In this document: piece after piece, positions 48,866-57,268 of the stretch
Numbering within the stretch: position 1 is the first letter of the stretch
How the letters are laid out: every line of letters starts with the position of its first letter
Assembly: GCF_002197845.1 (NCBI RefSeq)
Contig: NZ_NIDE01000008.1
Location: forward strand, 1 to 64,000
Length of the DNA: 64,000 nt
Direction: 5' to 3'
From: Fimbriiglobus ruber
GTDB lineage: Bacteria; Planctomycetota; Planctomycetia; Gemmatales; Gemmataceae
The notes under the pieces: generated by a model
The model's input: the letters and a program-made list of their open reading frames with translations, nothing else
Told to the model about the DNA's origin: nothing
The model's database searches: none
Position numbers and translations under genes: made by a program

Positions 48866-49753
48866 ATGAGCCGACACAGATTGCTATTTGTTCTCCTCCC
48901 GATCGGGATGCTCGCCTCGGCTGCAGTTGGCCGGACACAGAAACCGGTCGACTCCCCTGCCACCCGCGAGGACATCGAAGCCGCGTCTAAGCTCATGCTC
49001 GCCTCGGCTGCTGAGTACGAGATCCATGTCGGCCAGGAGGAGAATGGAAGACCGCTAGAACTACTACGAGAGCCCAAGTTAAAGTGGTCGAATCCTGCAG
49101 CGAGCGACATTCAGGGAAGTATCTTCCTGTGGGTACGTGACGGGCGCCCGCTGGTAATCGGGAGCCTATACAAATGGTTCACGCCCACATCGCGGATGGA
49201 ACACGAATTCCATTCGCTCGCGGACGAACCACTCGCCGCCAAGTTTCACGGAAAGCCGGTCTGGAAGACGGGTGAGGTAGGAGCGAAATTCGCCGATGTC
49301 CCCAACGCACCGGCCCCAACCTCCGCCGAGGCCCAGAGGCAATTACAGATCAAACAACTGGCGAAGGAATTTTCCGCGAGCGGAAAGTACCGGAAGGATC
49401 CGAACGATACCGAACTGCGACTACTACCCCGTCCGGTCCACAGCTATACTTCTCCAAAACAGAATATCCTGAGCGGGGGGCTGTTTGCATTCGTTCGCGG
49501 GACCGATCCGGAGGTGTTTCTGCTGATCGAGGCCCGCGGTAAGGACGCGGACAATGCATGATGGCAGTTTGCGGCCGCTCGGATGACGAACATTGCGGTG
49601 TTGCAACTGCGACACCAGAACAAGGTGGTTTGGGGGACGGAATTCATCCCATGGGCCGACATCTTCGGCCAACACAAACTGGCATATACCGCATTCGCCT
49701 TCAACGAAATCCCGGATTTCTTGATAGAAGCGATAGCCAAGCCTAAGCCATGA
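48866..49753 (+). pseudogene. Five-copy secreted family, copy 4, in-frame TGA
   Basis: ATG 48866 follows GAGAGAAG and gives a signal peptide (MSRHRLLFVLLPIGMLASAA). Family blocks: ELLREPKLKWSNPAASD, GSIFLWVRDGRPLVIGS, IKQLAKEFSASGKYRKD, LRLLPRPVHSYTS, GGLFAFVRGTDPEVFLLIEA. A TGA at 49559-49561 stops it, but the same frame then continues WQFAAARMTNIAVLQLRHQN and EIPDFLIEAIAKPKP to TGA 49751-49753, matching the end region of the family. It is thus a nonsense mutation with nothing else wrong. IS66 sits immediately upstream. Confidence 0.8.
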
Positions 49754-49963
49754 CCCGTCCAGGGTCTGTGGGTAAATCTCTTCAGGGGTAGCCTGTATCT
49801 CCCAGACACTGGCGCACCCGGAGGTTCCCACGACAAAAAGCGACAGGGATCGGAGGAGCTTGGTCCAAAGAATTGACCTCTGCAAGCTTACGCGGAAACG
49901 CCGCCCATCACCTCGGAGCATTGATTACAGGCTGAGTCAGCCCTTCTTCCCAGCGGGGCACTA

Positions 49964-50985
49964 GAGCAGATCTCAAGTATTCGTAGCGGCCGGCCGATAT
50001 TCGAGTAGTGATCCGATTTTCCATGCCAAGGAGGGCATGATGGCCGCGTTTTCGATGGATCTCCGCGTCCGGATCTTTGAGGCGCGTGACGCTGGGGAAT
50101 CCACCAGCGAAATCGCCGAGCGATTCGACGTCAGCCCGGCCTTCGTTCGCCGCCTCCTTCAACGCCATCGCGAGAGCGGGTCGCTCGCCCCAAAATCCGG
50201 GCCCCGCGGCCCCCAACCGAAGCTACGTCCGCAGTACGAGGCCATTCGCACGAAGATCGCGGAGTACCCCGATCTCACGGCGGCCGAGGTTCGGGACCAG
50301 CTCCAACTCCGCGCGTCCACCCAGACCGTTTGGCGCGCCCTCGTCGCCCTCGGACTGACGTTTAAAAAAAGACACTCCAAGCGACCGAACGCGAACGCGA
50401 CGATGTCAAAGCCGCCCGCGAACAGTGGCCAGCGACCGTTCGCGAGCAGGCCGCTGAGCGCCTGATTTTTCTGGACGAGACCGGATTCTCGACCCACATG
50501 GCTCGCCTCTACGGTTATGCCCCATCTGGTCAGCGTCTGTATGCCGCCATCCCCACGGCCACTGGAAAATGACGACCTTCGTGGGCGGACTTACCGCCCA
50601 CGGGTTCCTTGCCCCAATGGTGCTCGATGGCGCCATGACGGCGGCCACCTTTACCGCTTACGTCACCCAAGTGCTCGCGAAGGAGACACGTCCGGGCGAC
50701 GTGTTGATCCTCGACAACCTCTCCGCACACAAAACCGCCGGGGTTCAGGCGACCCTGAAAGCGTGTCACATCTCCTATCTCTACCTGCCCCCGTATAGCC
50801 CGGACTTCAATCCCATCGAAAATGCGTTCTCGAAACTGAAGCGATTGGTGCGAACCGCCGCCGAACGAACCGTCGAAGGCCTGTGGAAAGCGATCGGCAA
50901 ATTACTCGACCGCTTTCCCGCAGACGAGTGTATGAGATACCTGCGACATTGCGGATACCCCGCTACGATTACTTGAGGTTGGCTC
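49964..50985 (+). mobile_element. IS630-family insertion sequence, TA target
   Basis: Left GAGCAGATCTCAAGTATTCG (from 49964) and the inverse of the right end (GAGCCAACCTCAAGTAATCG, ending 50985) match at 16 of 20 positions. TA flanks at 49962-49963 and 50986-50987 fit the IS630/Tc1 target. Length 1022 bp. One transposase gene in broken frames. Confidence 0.78.
50037..50976 (+). pseudogene. IS630-family transposase with two frameshifts
   Basis: The N-terminal helix-turn-helix (MDLRVRIFEARDAGESTSEI, FDVSPAFVRRLLQRHRE) runs to a run of seven A at 50364-50370, where the signal moves -1 (TLQATERERDDVKAAREQWP, LIFLDETGFSTHMARLYGYA). A second -1 move near 50550 leads to GHWKMTTFVGGLTAHGFL, VLILDNLSAHKT and YSPDFNPIENAFSKLKRL. 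DDE residues are thus spread over all frames. The A run may allow recoding; the second shift makes inactivity likely. Confidence 0.78.
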
Positions 50986-51390
50986 TAACCCGGAAGGTGT
51001 GGCCGTCCGAGTGGCGAAGGTGAAATTCGCGGACGCCCCGCGACTAATCGGTCGGCGACCTGGTGACAGTCATCCCGTGTTGCAGAACCAGAACATGCGC
51101 GGCGTAAACCGCGGCCGTGGAATCAACCTACCAGCTCATCCAAGCACCGCCGGTCTTGGTGTCCCCCATATATTACGGCGCTGGTCTCCCACGCGACCCC
51201 TGGCTGTTAAAGCAAAAAAAAATATCGCTTCTCAGCACTCGACATCCCCGAAGGTCGGCGGCTCACCCCAATCCCGGGCTTTCCTATAGCCGAGCTTTTC
51301 AAACCAAGTAAAACTCACAGCCATATTAGAAACATTCAAGATTATCGTAAATTCAGTCGTCCATACGACCAATTCTGGATTAATGATTTG
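50986..51390. other. Gene-free stretch
   Basis: Between IS630 and the truncated DUF1552 gene no coding signal was recognised. It marks where the 5' part of the DUF1552 gene has been lost. Confidence 0.35.
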
Positions 51391-52280
51391 AAAGGTGGCA
51401 TCAGCATCGACCAGGTGCTGGCCAACCATCTCGGGAAGGAGACCGTGTAACCGAGTTTGGTTCTCGGTTGCGAACAGCCGACCACGGGCTACCACGAGTC
51501 GAACTTCTCGCTGGCCTATAGCTCTCACATTTCCTGGCAGAACGCCACGTCGCCGGTGCCGATGGAAGTATACCCGTCGCTCGCGTTCGACGCCCTGTTC
51601 GATAACCGGGGTAGCCAGCGGACCAAAAGCATTCTCGATCGCGTCCGGGGCGAGGCGGAGACCCTGAGCCGGCAGGTCAGTTCGACCGACAAAACCAAAC
51701 CCGACGAGTACTTGACCAGCGTGCGCGAGGTCGAGAAGCGGCTCGACTCGCCCCGCAAAGCCAAGGCAGCCGCGGATGGTACTACGAAAGATCGCGGCCC
51801 TTCGACTGCCACGTTGAAACGGCCGGAGAACGGCTTGCCGGAAGACTTGCGCGACCACATGCGACTCATGTGCGATATCGCCGCTCTCGGCTTCCAAACC
51901 GACCGGACGCGCGTGGCCACGTTACTCATGTGCCGCGATCTCTCGGGGCTGACGTACCCATTCCTGAACATCCGTGATGCCCACCACCCCGCGTCGCACG
52001 ACGACCTGTCCGACGAGTACGAGCGGATCACGACGTATTACGTGAGCCAACTCGCGTACCTCGCGACCCGCCTCTCGGAAATGAAAGAAGGCGATTCCAC
52101 GGTCCTGGACAACTCCTGCCTGATGTTCGTCTCGAACATGTGGGCCGGCAGCAAGCACGATTCCACGAAAGTCCCGGTGCTGCTCGTCGGAGGGCTAGGA
52201 GGAACCTTGCAAACCGGTAGGGCGCTGGATTACCTCGACAAAGGAAACGACACTCGCAAACTTTGCAGCCTCTACTTATC

Positions 52281-53071
52281 GGTAGTGGCTCGATAAGCGG
52301 CGCCGTGCGTAGAATACGGCATGGACACTCCTCCCCCTGAACGCCCTCTCATTCCGGCGTGCCCCCGTTGCGGTTCGTTCCGCGTCACCCGCGCCGGGGT
52401 GACCCCCAATCAGGTTCCCAGCTTCCGCTGCCCGGACTGCGGGCGGCGATTCGTCGCCCATCCGCGGAAGGGCCCGGTGACCGATGAGCGGAAGGAACTC
52501 ATCCTCCGGTTGCTGGCCGAACGGCTGAGCCTGCGGGCCATCGCCCGTGTCACCGGGGTGTCCCGGTCGTGGCTCCAAGCGTTCGTTAACACCGTGTACC
52601 AGGACGAGACCCCGTGGGAGCCGGGGCCGGTCAACACGCAGGAGGGCGAAATCGTCGTTGAGGCCGACGAGCTCTGGAGTTACGTCGGTAACAAGAGGGA
52701 GCCCTGGTGGATCTGGGTGGCTCTGAATGCCCGCACCCGACAGGTCGTCGGGATGGCCGCCGGGGACCGCTCGGAACAGACCGCCCAGTGCTTGTGGGAC
52801 GCTCTCCCGCAAGCGTACCGCGATCGGGCGATTGTCGCCACCGACTTCCACGCCCCGTACCGAGCGGTCATTCCCGAGGACCGGCATGCGGCGGCCGGCA
52901 AGGACGCCGGGTTGACCGCCCACATCGAGCGGTTCTGGTGTACCCTCCGCCAGCGGTGCGGGCGACTCGTCCGCAAAACGCTCTCGTTCTCGAAGAAGTG
53001 GGAGAACCACATCGGGGCCCTCTGGTACTTCATTCGCCTGTACAACAAAAGCCGCTCATAGAGCCACTACC
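52281..53071 (+). mobile_element. IS1-family insertion sequence, TSD TACTTATC
   Basis: GGTAGTGGCTCGATAAGCGG (52281-52300) matches the inverse of the right end (GGTAGTGGCTCTATGAGCGG, ending 53071) at 18 of 20 positions. TACTTATC is duplicated at 52273-52280 and 53072-53079. Length 791 bp. It lies inside the DUF1552 pseudogene. Confidence 0.9.
52321..53061 (+). CDS. IS1-family transposase, single frame
   Basis: 246 residues. Zn-finger CPRCGSFRVTRAG and FRCPDCGRRFVAHPRK, helix-turn-helix LSLRAIARVTGVSRSWLQAF, then the InsB-type catalytic part: VVEADELWSYVGNK (first Asp), ATDFHAPYRAVIP (second Asp), HIERFWCTLRQRCGRLVRKT (Glu) and LSFSKKWENHIGALWYFIRL. Classical IS1 makes InsA-InsB by frameshifting; here both parts lie in one frame. 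Intact. Confidence 0.9.
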   Translation: MDTPPPERPLIPACPRCGSFRVTRAGVTPNQVPSFRCPDCGRRFVAHPRKGPVTDERKELILRLLAERLSLRAIARVTGVSRSWLQAFVNTVYQDETPWEPGPVNTQEGEIVVEADELWSYVGNKREPWWIWVALNARTRQVVGMAAGDRSEQTAQCLWDALPQAYRDRAIVATDFHAPYRAVIPEDRHAAAGKDAGLTAHIERFWCTLRQRCGRLVRKTLSFSKKWENHIGALWYFIRLYNKSRS

Positions 53072-53149
53072 TACTTATCTCTGCCGGACCGGATGGGCGT
53101 CCCGCTGGAACGATTTGGGGACGCCGACAAACGGCTCGCAGGCCTTTAG

Positions 53150-54846
53150 CCCGGATTATTCACTTGGGATGACAAAAAGAGCCTCGGCGAGCGTCTAAAA
53201 GGTTAGCAAACAAGACCTTAAAGGACACCGCCGAGGCCCTCATGCGTGCACACTCTGCACGCCCACGGGCGTTCGATTTTTTCGACCCGATACCGATTCA
53301 GGTCGAGATCTCCGATGCCCCCTCTGACGTCCGATGCCGGGTTGCTCCCGGTCCGGCCGTTCGATGAGCGGATCGGCTGGACGACCCGATTCGCCGACGC
53401 CCTGGACGACCCCCGTAACCCGGCCCGCATCGATCACTCGTTCCGGGACATGATCCGTGTGCGGGTGTACGGCATTCTGGCCGGGTATTTCGACCAGAAC
53501 GACCACGACACACTGCGGACCGACCCCGTCTTCAAACTCCTCGCCGACCGCTCGCCCGACGCCGACGACTTGGCCAGCCAACCGACCCTATCGCGGTTCG
53601 AGAACCCGATCCGCATTCCATCCCTGATCCGACTGCGGGACGTCTTCGTGGATCAGTTCATCGCGTCGTTTGCCGAACCCCCCGTCACCTTGACGTTCGA
53701 TCTCGATGCGGTCGATGACCCGACCCACGGAAACCAACAACGGACCCTCTTCCACGGATACTACGAGCAGTACCAGTACCTCCCGTTGGTCGTCACGTGC
53801 GCGAATACGGACGACCTCGTGATGCTCAATTTTGCGGCCCGGGACAGCGGCCGCGTTCCTCGGCGCTGACGACGACCTCACGGATTGGGTCACCCGCCTA
53901 CGGGCGGTCTAGCCAAACGTCCGGATTCGTGTCCGCGGGGACTGCGGTTCGGGAATCCCGTCATGCACGAGGCGTGCGACGGGTCGGACGTGATGTGGAC
54001 GTTCGGCCAATCGGCGAATGCGGTGTTGCAGCGGGCGACCGACGGGTTGCTGGCTGACGCGGTCCGCCGGTGGGACGAGACGCGGGTACCCCAGCGGTTG
54101 TTCACCGGGTTCTGGTATCAGGCCGGGACGTGGGCCGTCCCCCGGTGGGTCGTCGCCAAGGTCGAAGCTCACGCCCAGGGAACGAATCGCCGGTTCGTGG
54201 CCACCAATCGGGCCGGCGCGGGGATGTACCCGGAGGCGACCTACGACGCGTACGCGATGCGGGGTGAGAGCGAGAACCGGAACAAGGAGTTCAAGTGCGG
54301 GATGGGAATGGACGCGCTGAGTGACCACCGGTTCCGGGCCAACTACTTCCGTCTCTACCTCCACGCGGCCGCCCTGAACTTGCTAGCCCGCCTCCGCCGG
54401 GAGGTCGCTGACCCGCCGCCCGCACCGGCGGGCGAGGTCCCGGTCGCCGCGCTCCCTGAACTCGACCGGAAGGCGTACCAGAATGCCCGTCGGCGGGCCG
54501 ACCCGCTGGGCGAAGGTCAGCCCGCGACCTGGCGGTTGTTACTGATCAAGGTCGCGGCGGCGGTGGTCGTGAGTTGCCGTCGGATCGTGATCCGACTAAC
54601 CGGGAGTTGACCCCATCAGGCGTACTTCGAGCGGGTCTGTGACCACGTCTGCCAGCGGCCACCGGTCGCCCACGTCTGGACCGGGTAACGACCTCCCCAT
54701 CTCAGGATCTCGCGCGAGCCCCAGAAATCCGGTCGGGGGTAAGGGGGCGGTGTACCTCGGTGGGATGCCCGCGGTCATTCTCGGGTCGAGAACCGTTACC
54801 TAACGAGTTCCTGGACCTCATGGTCGCGGCTGATGAATAATCCCGG
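53150..54846 (+). mobile_element. IS1380-family insertion sequence, TSD TTAG
   Basis: CCCGGATTATTCA (from 53150) matches the inverse of the right end (CCGGGATTATTCA, ending 54846) at 12 of 13 positions. TTAG is duplicated at 53146-53149 and 54847-54850. The left TTAG contains the TAG stop of the DUF1552 pseudogene. Length 1697 bp; 78 bases separate it from the IS1 element. Confidence 0.85.
53315..54688 (+). pseudogene. IS1380-family transposase, several lesions
   Basis: From ATG 53315, the frame encodes LLPVRPFDERIGWTTRFADA, RVRVYGILAGYFDQNDHDTL, TFDLDAVDDPTHGNQQ (first Asp) and YYEQYQYLPLVVTCANTDD. At TTTT 53830-53833 the signal moves +1 (LRPGTAAAFLGADDDLTDWV), meets TAG after RLRAV, and moves again near 53945 (FGNPVMHEACDGSDVMWTFG, RGESENRNKEFKCGMGMDAL). 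A further in-frame TGA follows LTGS; the true tail HQAYFERVCDHVCQ ends at TAA 54686-54688. The element can no longer move by itself. Confidence 0.82.
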
Positions 54847-54850
54847 TTAG

Positions 54851-55386
54851 ACACCGGCGGGTTCCGTGGCCTGTGGATGGTGTACAACTTGGGTAATGGC
54901 CCGCAGAGCGGTACGGTATGGCAAAAGATCCGCAGAAGTATTTACAGATTCAGAATTTGTTGACGTTCTAACAAAGAATATTACTGTCAGTGTCTTATTG
55001 CAAATTATTGTTGTATTAATTATTGCAATATAAAATTAGTAATATAATAGTTTTACACTTTTAAATGCGTAGTGTAAGCTGTATTATTGCACTAATTTGG
55101 CTCTTGAATTTTTAGCAGCGATTCGACGCAGGTCGGAATTTATATCTTCCTCTTACGCTTCGCTCGTGTTTGGACATGTTTTGAGAAATCGGCTGCTTCC
55201 CATTTTGCCCAGGCCATTCTAATGAATGAGTGCCCAGCGACGAGAACATATGTCGCTCGTTGACACAGCCTAAAGTGTTCGATGATAAAGCGATCGTAAA
55301 TGGTCCCACGATACCGAAACGGCGTGCTATCAGAATTTACAAAAAGCCCCTCAAACAAGAGCGAGCCGCCAGATAAAACATGATTT
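54851..55386. other. Gene-poor, AT-rich stretch
   Basis: Positions 54940-55110 are strongly AT-rich. A minus-strand frame of 102 residues (55140-55448) is open but overlaps the next gene and has no recognisable motif, so it is not called. Confidence 0.35.
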
Positions 55387-56988
55387 GTGTTTTCCCGAAT
55401 GGAATTCAGCGGTATTCGCGTAATGAACCAAGGGTCTATTGCCTCCATAGTGGTCGCGGGGGATTGTCTTCGGCCCAGATCCGACGGTTCACTGGGAATT
55501 TACAACGATCAGATCAAATGGCTGCACCGGTTGATCGGGCGGCAGGTGTACTTGGCCTGCGGCCTGAAACCGAGGGTATTGCTACTCGATTGCGACACGG
55601 GAATCGACGCGGCGCGGTTTTACTTGCGGCACGATTTGGCGGACCGCGTGGCGGGATGGACGAAGATTTACGAAGGCACTCACCTCTTCCAGGAACTCGT
55701 CGATGCGTACGAACCATTCGTGCGGAAGTCGCTGGTGGTGGGATTCGAACTCCCTCTCTACCTGCAAAAAATCCTTGAACATCTAGGAGTTCCTTACCTC
55801 GATCTGTGGATCCATCCGGTTCGTTTCTTAAGCGATCTGATCTTTGGATTGCGCGCCTCGGACGGATCCATGAACGAGACCGTGGGCCGATACGCCATCT
55901 CCGAGGACGACGTCTGGATGACGGCGGGCCTGCGGCGGGCGGGGGCCGCGTGCGGTCCGCGCTGCCAGCTTGAGCCGAATACCACGCTGGTTCTGGGCCA
56001 GGAGCGATTCGACAAGAGCCAGATTCGCGACGGCGGGTTCATCGATGCGCGAAGTTATACCGCGGAAGTTTCCCGAATGGTGGACTCGTCGCGTGGGCCG
56101 TGGCTTATCAAGCCGCATCCGGTCACGGACGACCACGGGTTGATGACGCTCGTGCGCGAGCTCGTCCCCGGCGCGCGGACCATTCGCGATAACGTCTATT
56201 ACCTTCTGTCTCAGGATGAAATTACCCGGGCAGTGGCGATCAACTCCAGTTCGGCGATCGAGGCACGCTATTTCGACAAGGAATCTATCCTACTCGCACC
56301 ACCGGTCATCGATGCCACCTTTCGGGGCGACCGTCCGCGCGAACGCGGCTACTGGAGCGTGGATCATCGGATCCTGGAAGTCGACTTTTGGCGAAACGTT
56401 CTCTCTGCTTTGCTGCCGACAACTCCGCTCGACGGGCATACTCATACTCCTCGCCCGAATCAGTTTCGCATCTCGCTCCGCGCCTTTTGGGGCTTCCAGC
56501 AGATCGATACCGATATCTACGTCAACCTGGCGCAAACGAGGAATTTCGAGAGCAACCGGGTTGCGACGATTCAAACCGTCGGGCAGAGCGCCAACATCCT
56601 CCCGAACCTGAGCTTGCTATTTCCGGACGAAGCGATTCGCGAGAATCAGCGAGTCCTGATACGGCGGCGAGAAGTGGTGCGAACCGAACTCTACGGCCCC
56701 TATCTCAATCTGTCCGCGGGTCATTATCAACTGGCGATCCATTATTCCGTCATTTCGCCGATCGTCGGCCATTACGTGCCATTCAGCGTGGATATTTGCT
56801 ACGAAACCGGTAAAGCGCACCTCGTCCACCTCAAGGGTTGCGTTGAACCCATGGTCCGCGATCGCGGCGAATTTCAGTTCGAGATCGAGTTCCACCTTGA
56901 TCGCGAAATCGACGGCGTGGAGACGCGCATCTGGAGCGGCGACTCGGATGTCATGTTTCACCGCGTCGTGCTCGCGTACGTGCGATGA
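55387..56988 (+). CDS. Capsule/glycosyltransferase-like protein
   Basis: 533 residues (GTG 55387; ATG 55399 or 55423 also possible). The centre resembles capsule polysaccharide synthesis or KDO-transferase type GT-B proteins: GPWLIKPHPVTDDHGLM, VPGARTIRDNVYYLLSQ, INSSSAIEARYFDKESILLA, where the Lys-Pro-His and Ser-Ser-x-x-Glu-Ala blocks bind nucleotide sugar. The first 150 residues hold an alpha/beta domain (PRVLLLDCDTGIDAARFYLR). The last 150 are beta-rich (LNLSAGHYQLAIHYSVI, FQFEIEFHLDREIDGVETRI). No transmembrane segment. It stands alone, with no other capsule genes, next to an IS1380 element. Confidence 0.55.
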   Translation: MFSRMEFSGIRVMNQGSIASIVVAGDCLRPRSDGSLGIYNDQIKWLHRLIGRQVYLACGLKPRVLLLDCDTGIDAARFYLRHDLADRVAGWTKIYEGTHLFQELVDAYEPFVRKSLVVGFELPLYLQKILEHLGVPYLDLWIHPVRFLSDLIFGLRASDGSMNETVGRYAISEDDVWMTAGLRRAGAACGPRCQLEPNTTLVLGQERFDKSQIRDGGFIDARSYTAEVSRMVDSSRGPWLIKPHPVTDDHGLMTLVRELVPGARTIRDNVYYLLSQDEITRAVAINSSSAIEARYFDKESILLAPPVIDATFRGDRPRERGYWSVDHRILEVDFWRNVLSALLPTTPLDGHTHTPRPNQFRISLRAFWGFQQIDTDIYVNLAQTRNFESNRVATIQTVGQSANILPNLSLLFPDEAIRENQRVLIRRREVVRTELYGPYLNLSAGHYQLAIHYSVISPIVGHYVPFSVDICYETGKAHLVHLKGCVEPMVRDRGEFQFEIEFHLDREIDGVETRIWSGDSDVMFHRVVLAYVR

Positions 56989-57171
56989 TTTCGATCAGCG
57001 GAACGTAGGTACTCCGACCGCGCTTGGCCAGTTGCGGACGACGTACCCGTAAAAACAGTCCGAGCAGATCGGGGAGCAACCAGGATATATACACTAGTAT
57101 ACTATTCTGCCGCGCAGCGTTTCACTACTCATCCGGGGGGAGCGAACACCCCGAACTAGAAGAACGGGTTC

Positions 57172-57250
57172 ATCCGTGGGCATTCGACCCGATTGGTTAC
57201 TGTAAGCGGAACCGGGTCGAACGGTTGATTGGGGAGAGGAAGCAGAAGAC
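57172..57250 (+). pseudogene. Transposase remnant (IS5/IS4-like C-terminus)
   Basis: HPWAFDPIGYCKRNRVERLI then GERKQKTGAP recalls the YxxRxxVERxxGRLK end of an IS5-type DDE domain, holding the catalytic Glu. It is only about 26 residues long in the gap between two convergent genes. No ends were seen. Confidence 0.35.
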
Positions 57251-57268
57251 CGGCGCCCCGGTGTCCAC

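Larger units (their letters stand above)
51391..53149 (+). pseudogene. DUF1552 protein, 5' truncated, stop codon, split by IS1
   Basis: From about 51391: GGISIDQVLANHLGKETV, a TAA at 51448-51450, then in the same frame SLVLGCEQPTTGYHESNFS, SSHISWQNATSPVPMEVYPS, ALFDNRGSQRTKSILDRVRG, DEYLTSVREVEKRLD, HMRLMCDIAALGFQTDRTRV, and HHPASHDDLS of the conserved His/Ser block. IS1 interrupts after SLYLS. Removing it and one TACTTATC gives CSLYLSLPDRMGVPLERFGD ending RLAGL at TAG 53147-53149. The N-terminal 130 residues or so are missing. DUF1552 proteins are exported and often paired with cytochrome-type DUF1592 proteins; no partner is here. Confidence 0.82.

Noticed and set aside
47770-48990. Plus-strand 406-residue frame opposite the IS66 transposase
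   Set aside because: Shadow of the transposase; the minus strand has all IS66 catalytic blocks.
49559-49561. In-frame TGA considered as selenocysteine
   Set aside because: No SECIS-like hairpin was recognised next to it and relatives have no Cys at this site; nonsense mutation is simpler.
55140-55448. Minus-strand 102-residue frame
   Set aside because: It overlaps the start of the glycosyltransferase-like gene, has no ribosome-binding site or motif, and lies in AT-rich sequence where chance frames are fewer but still possible.
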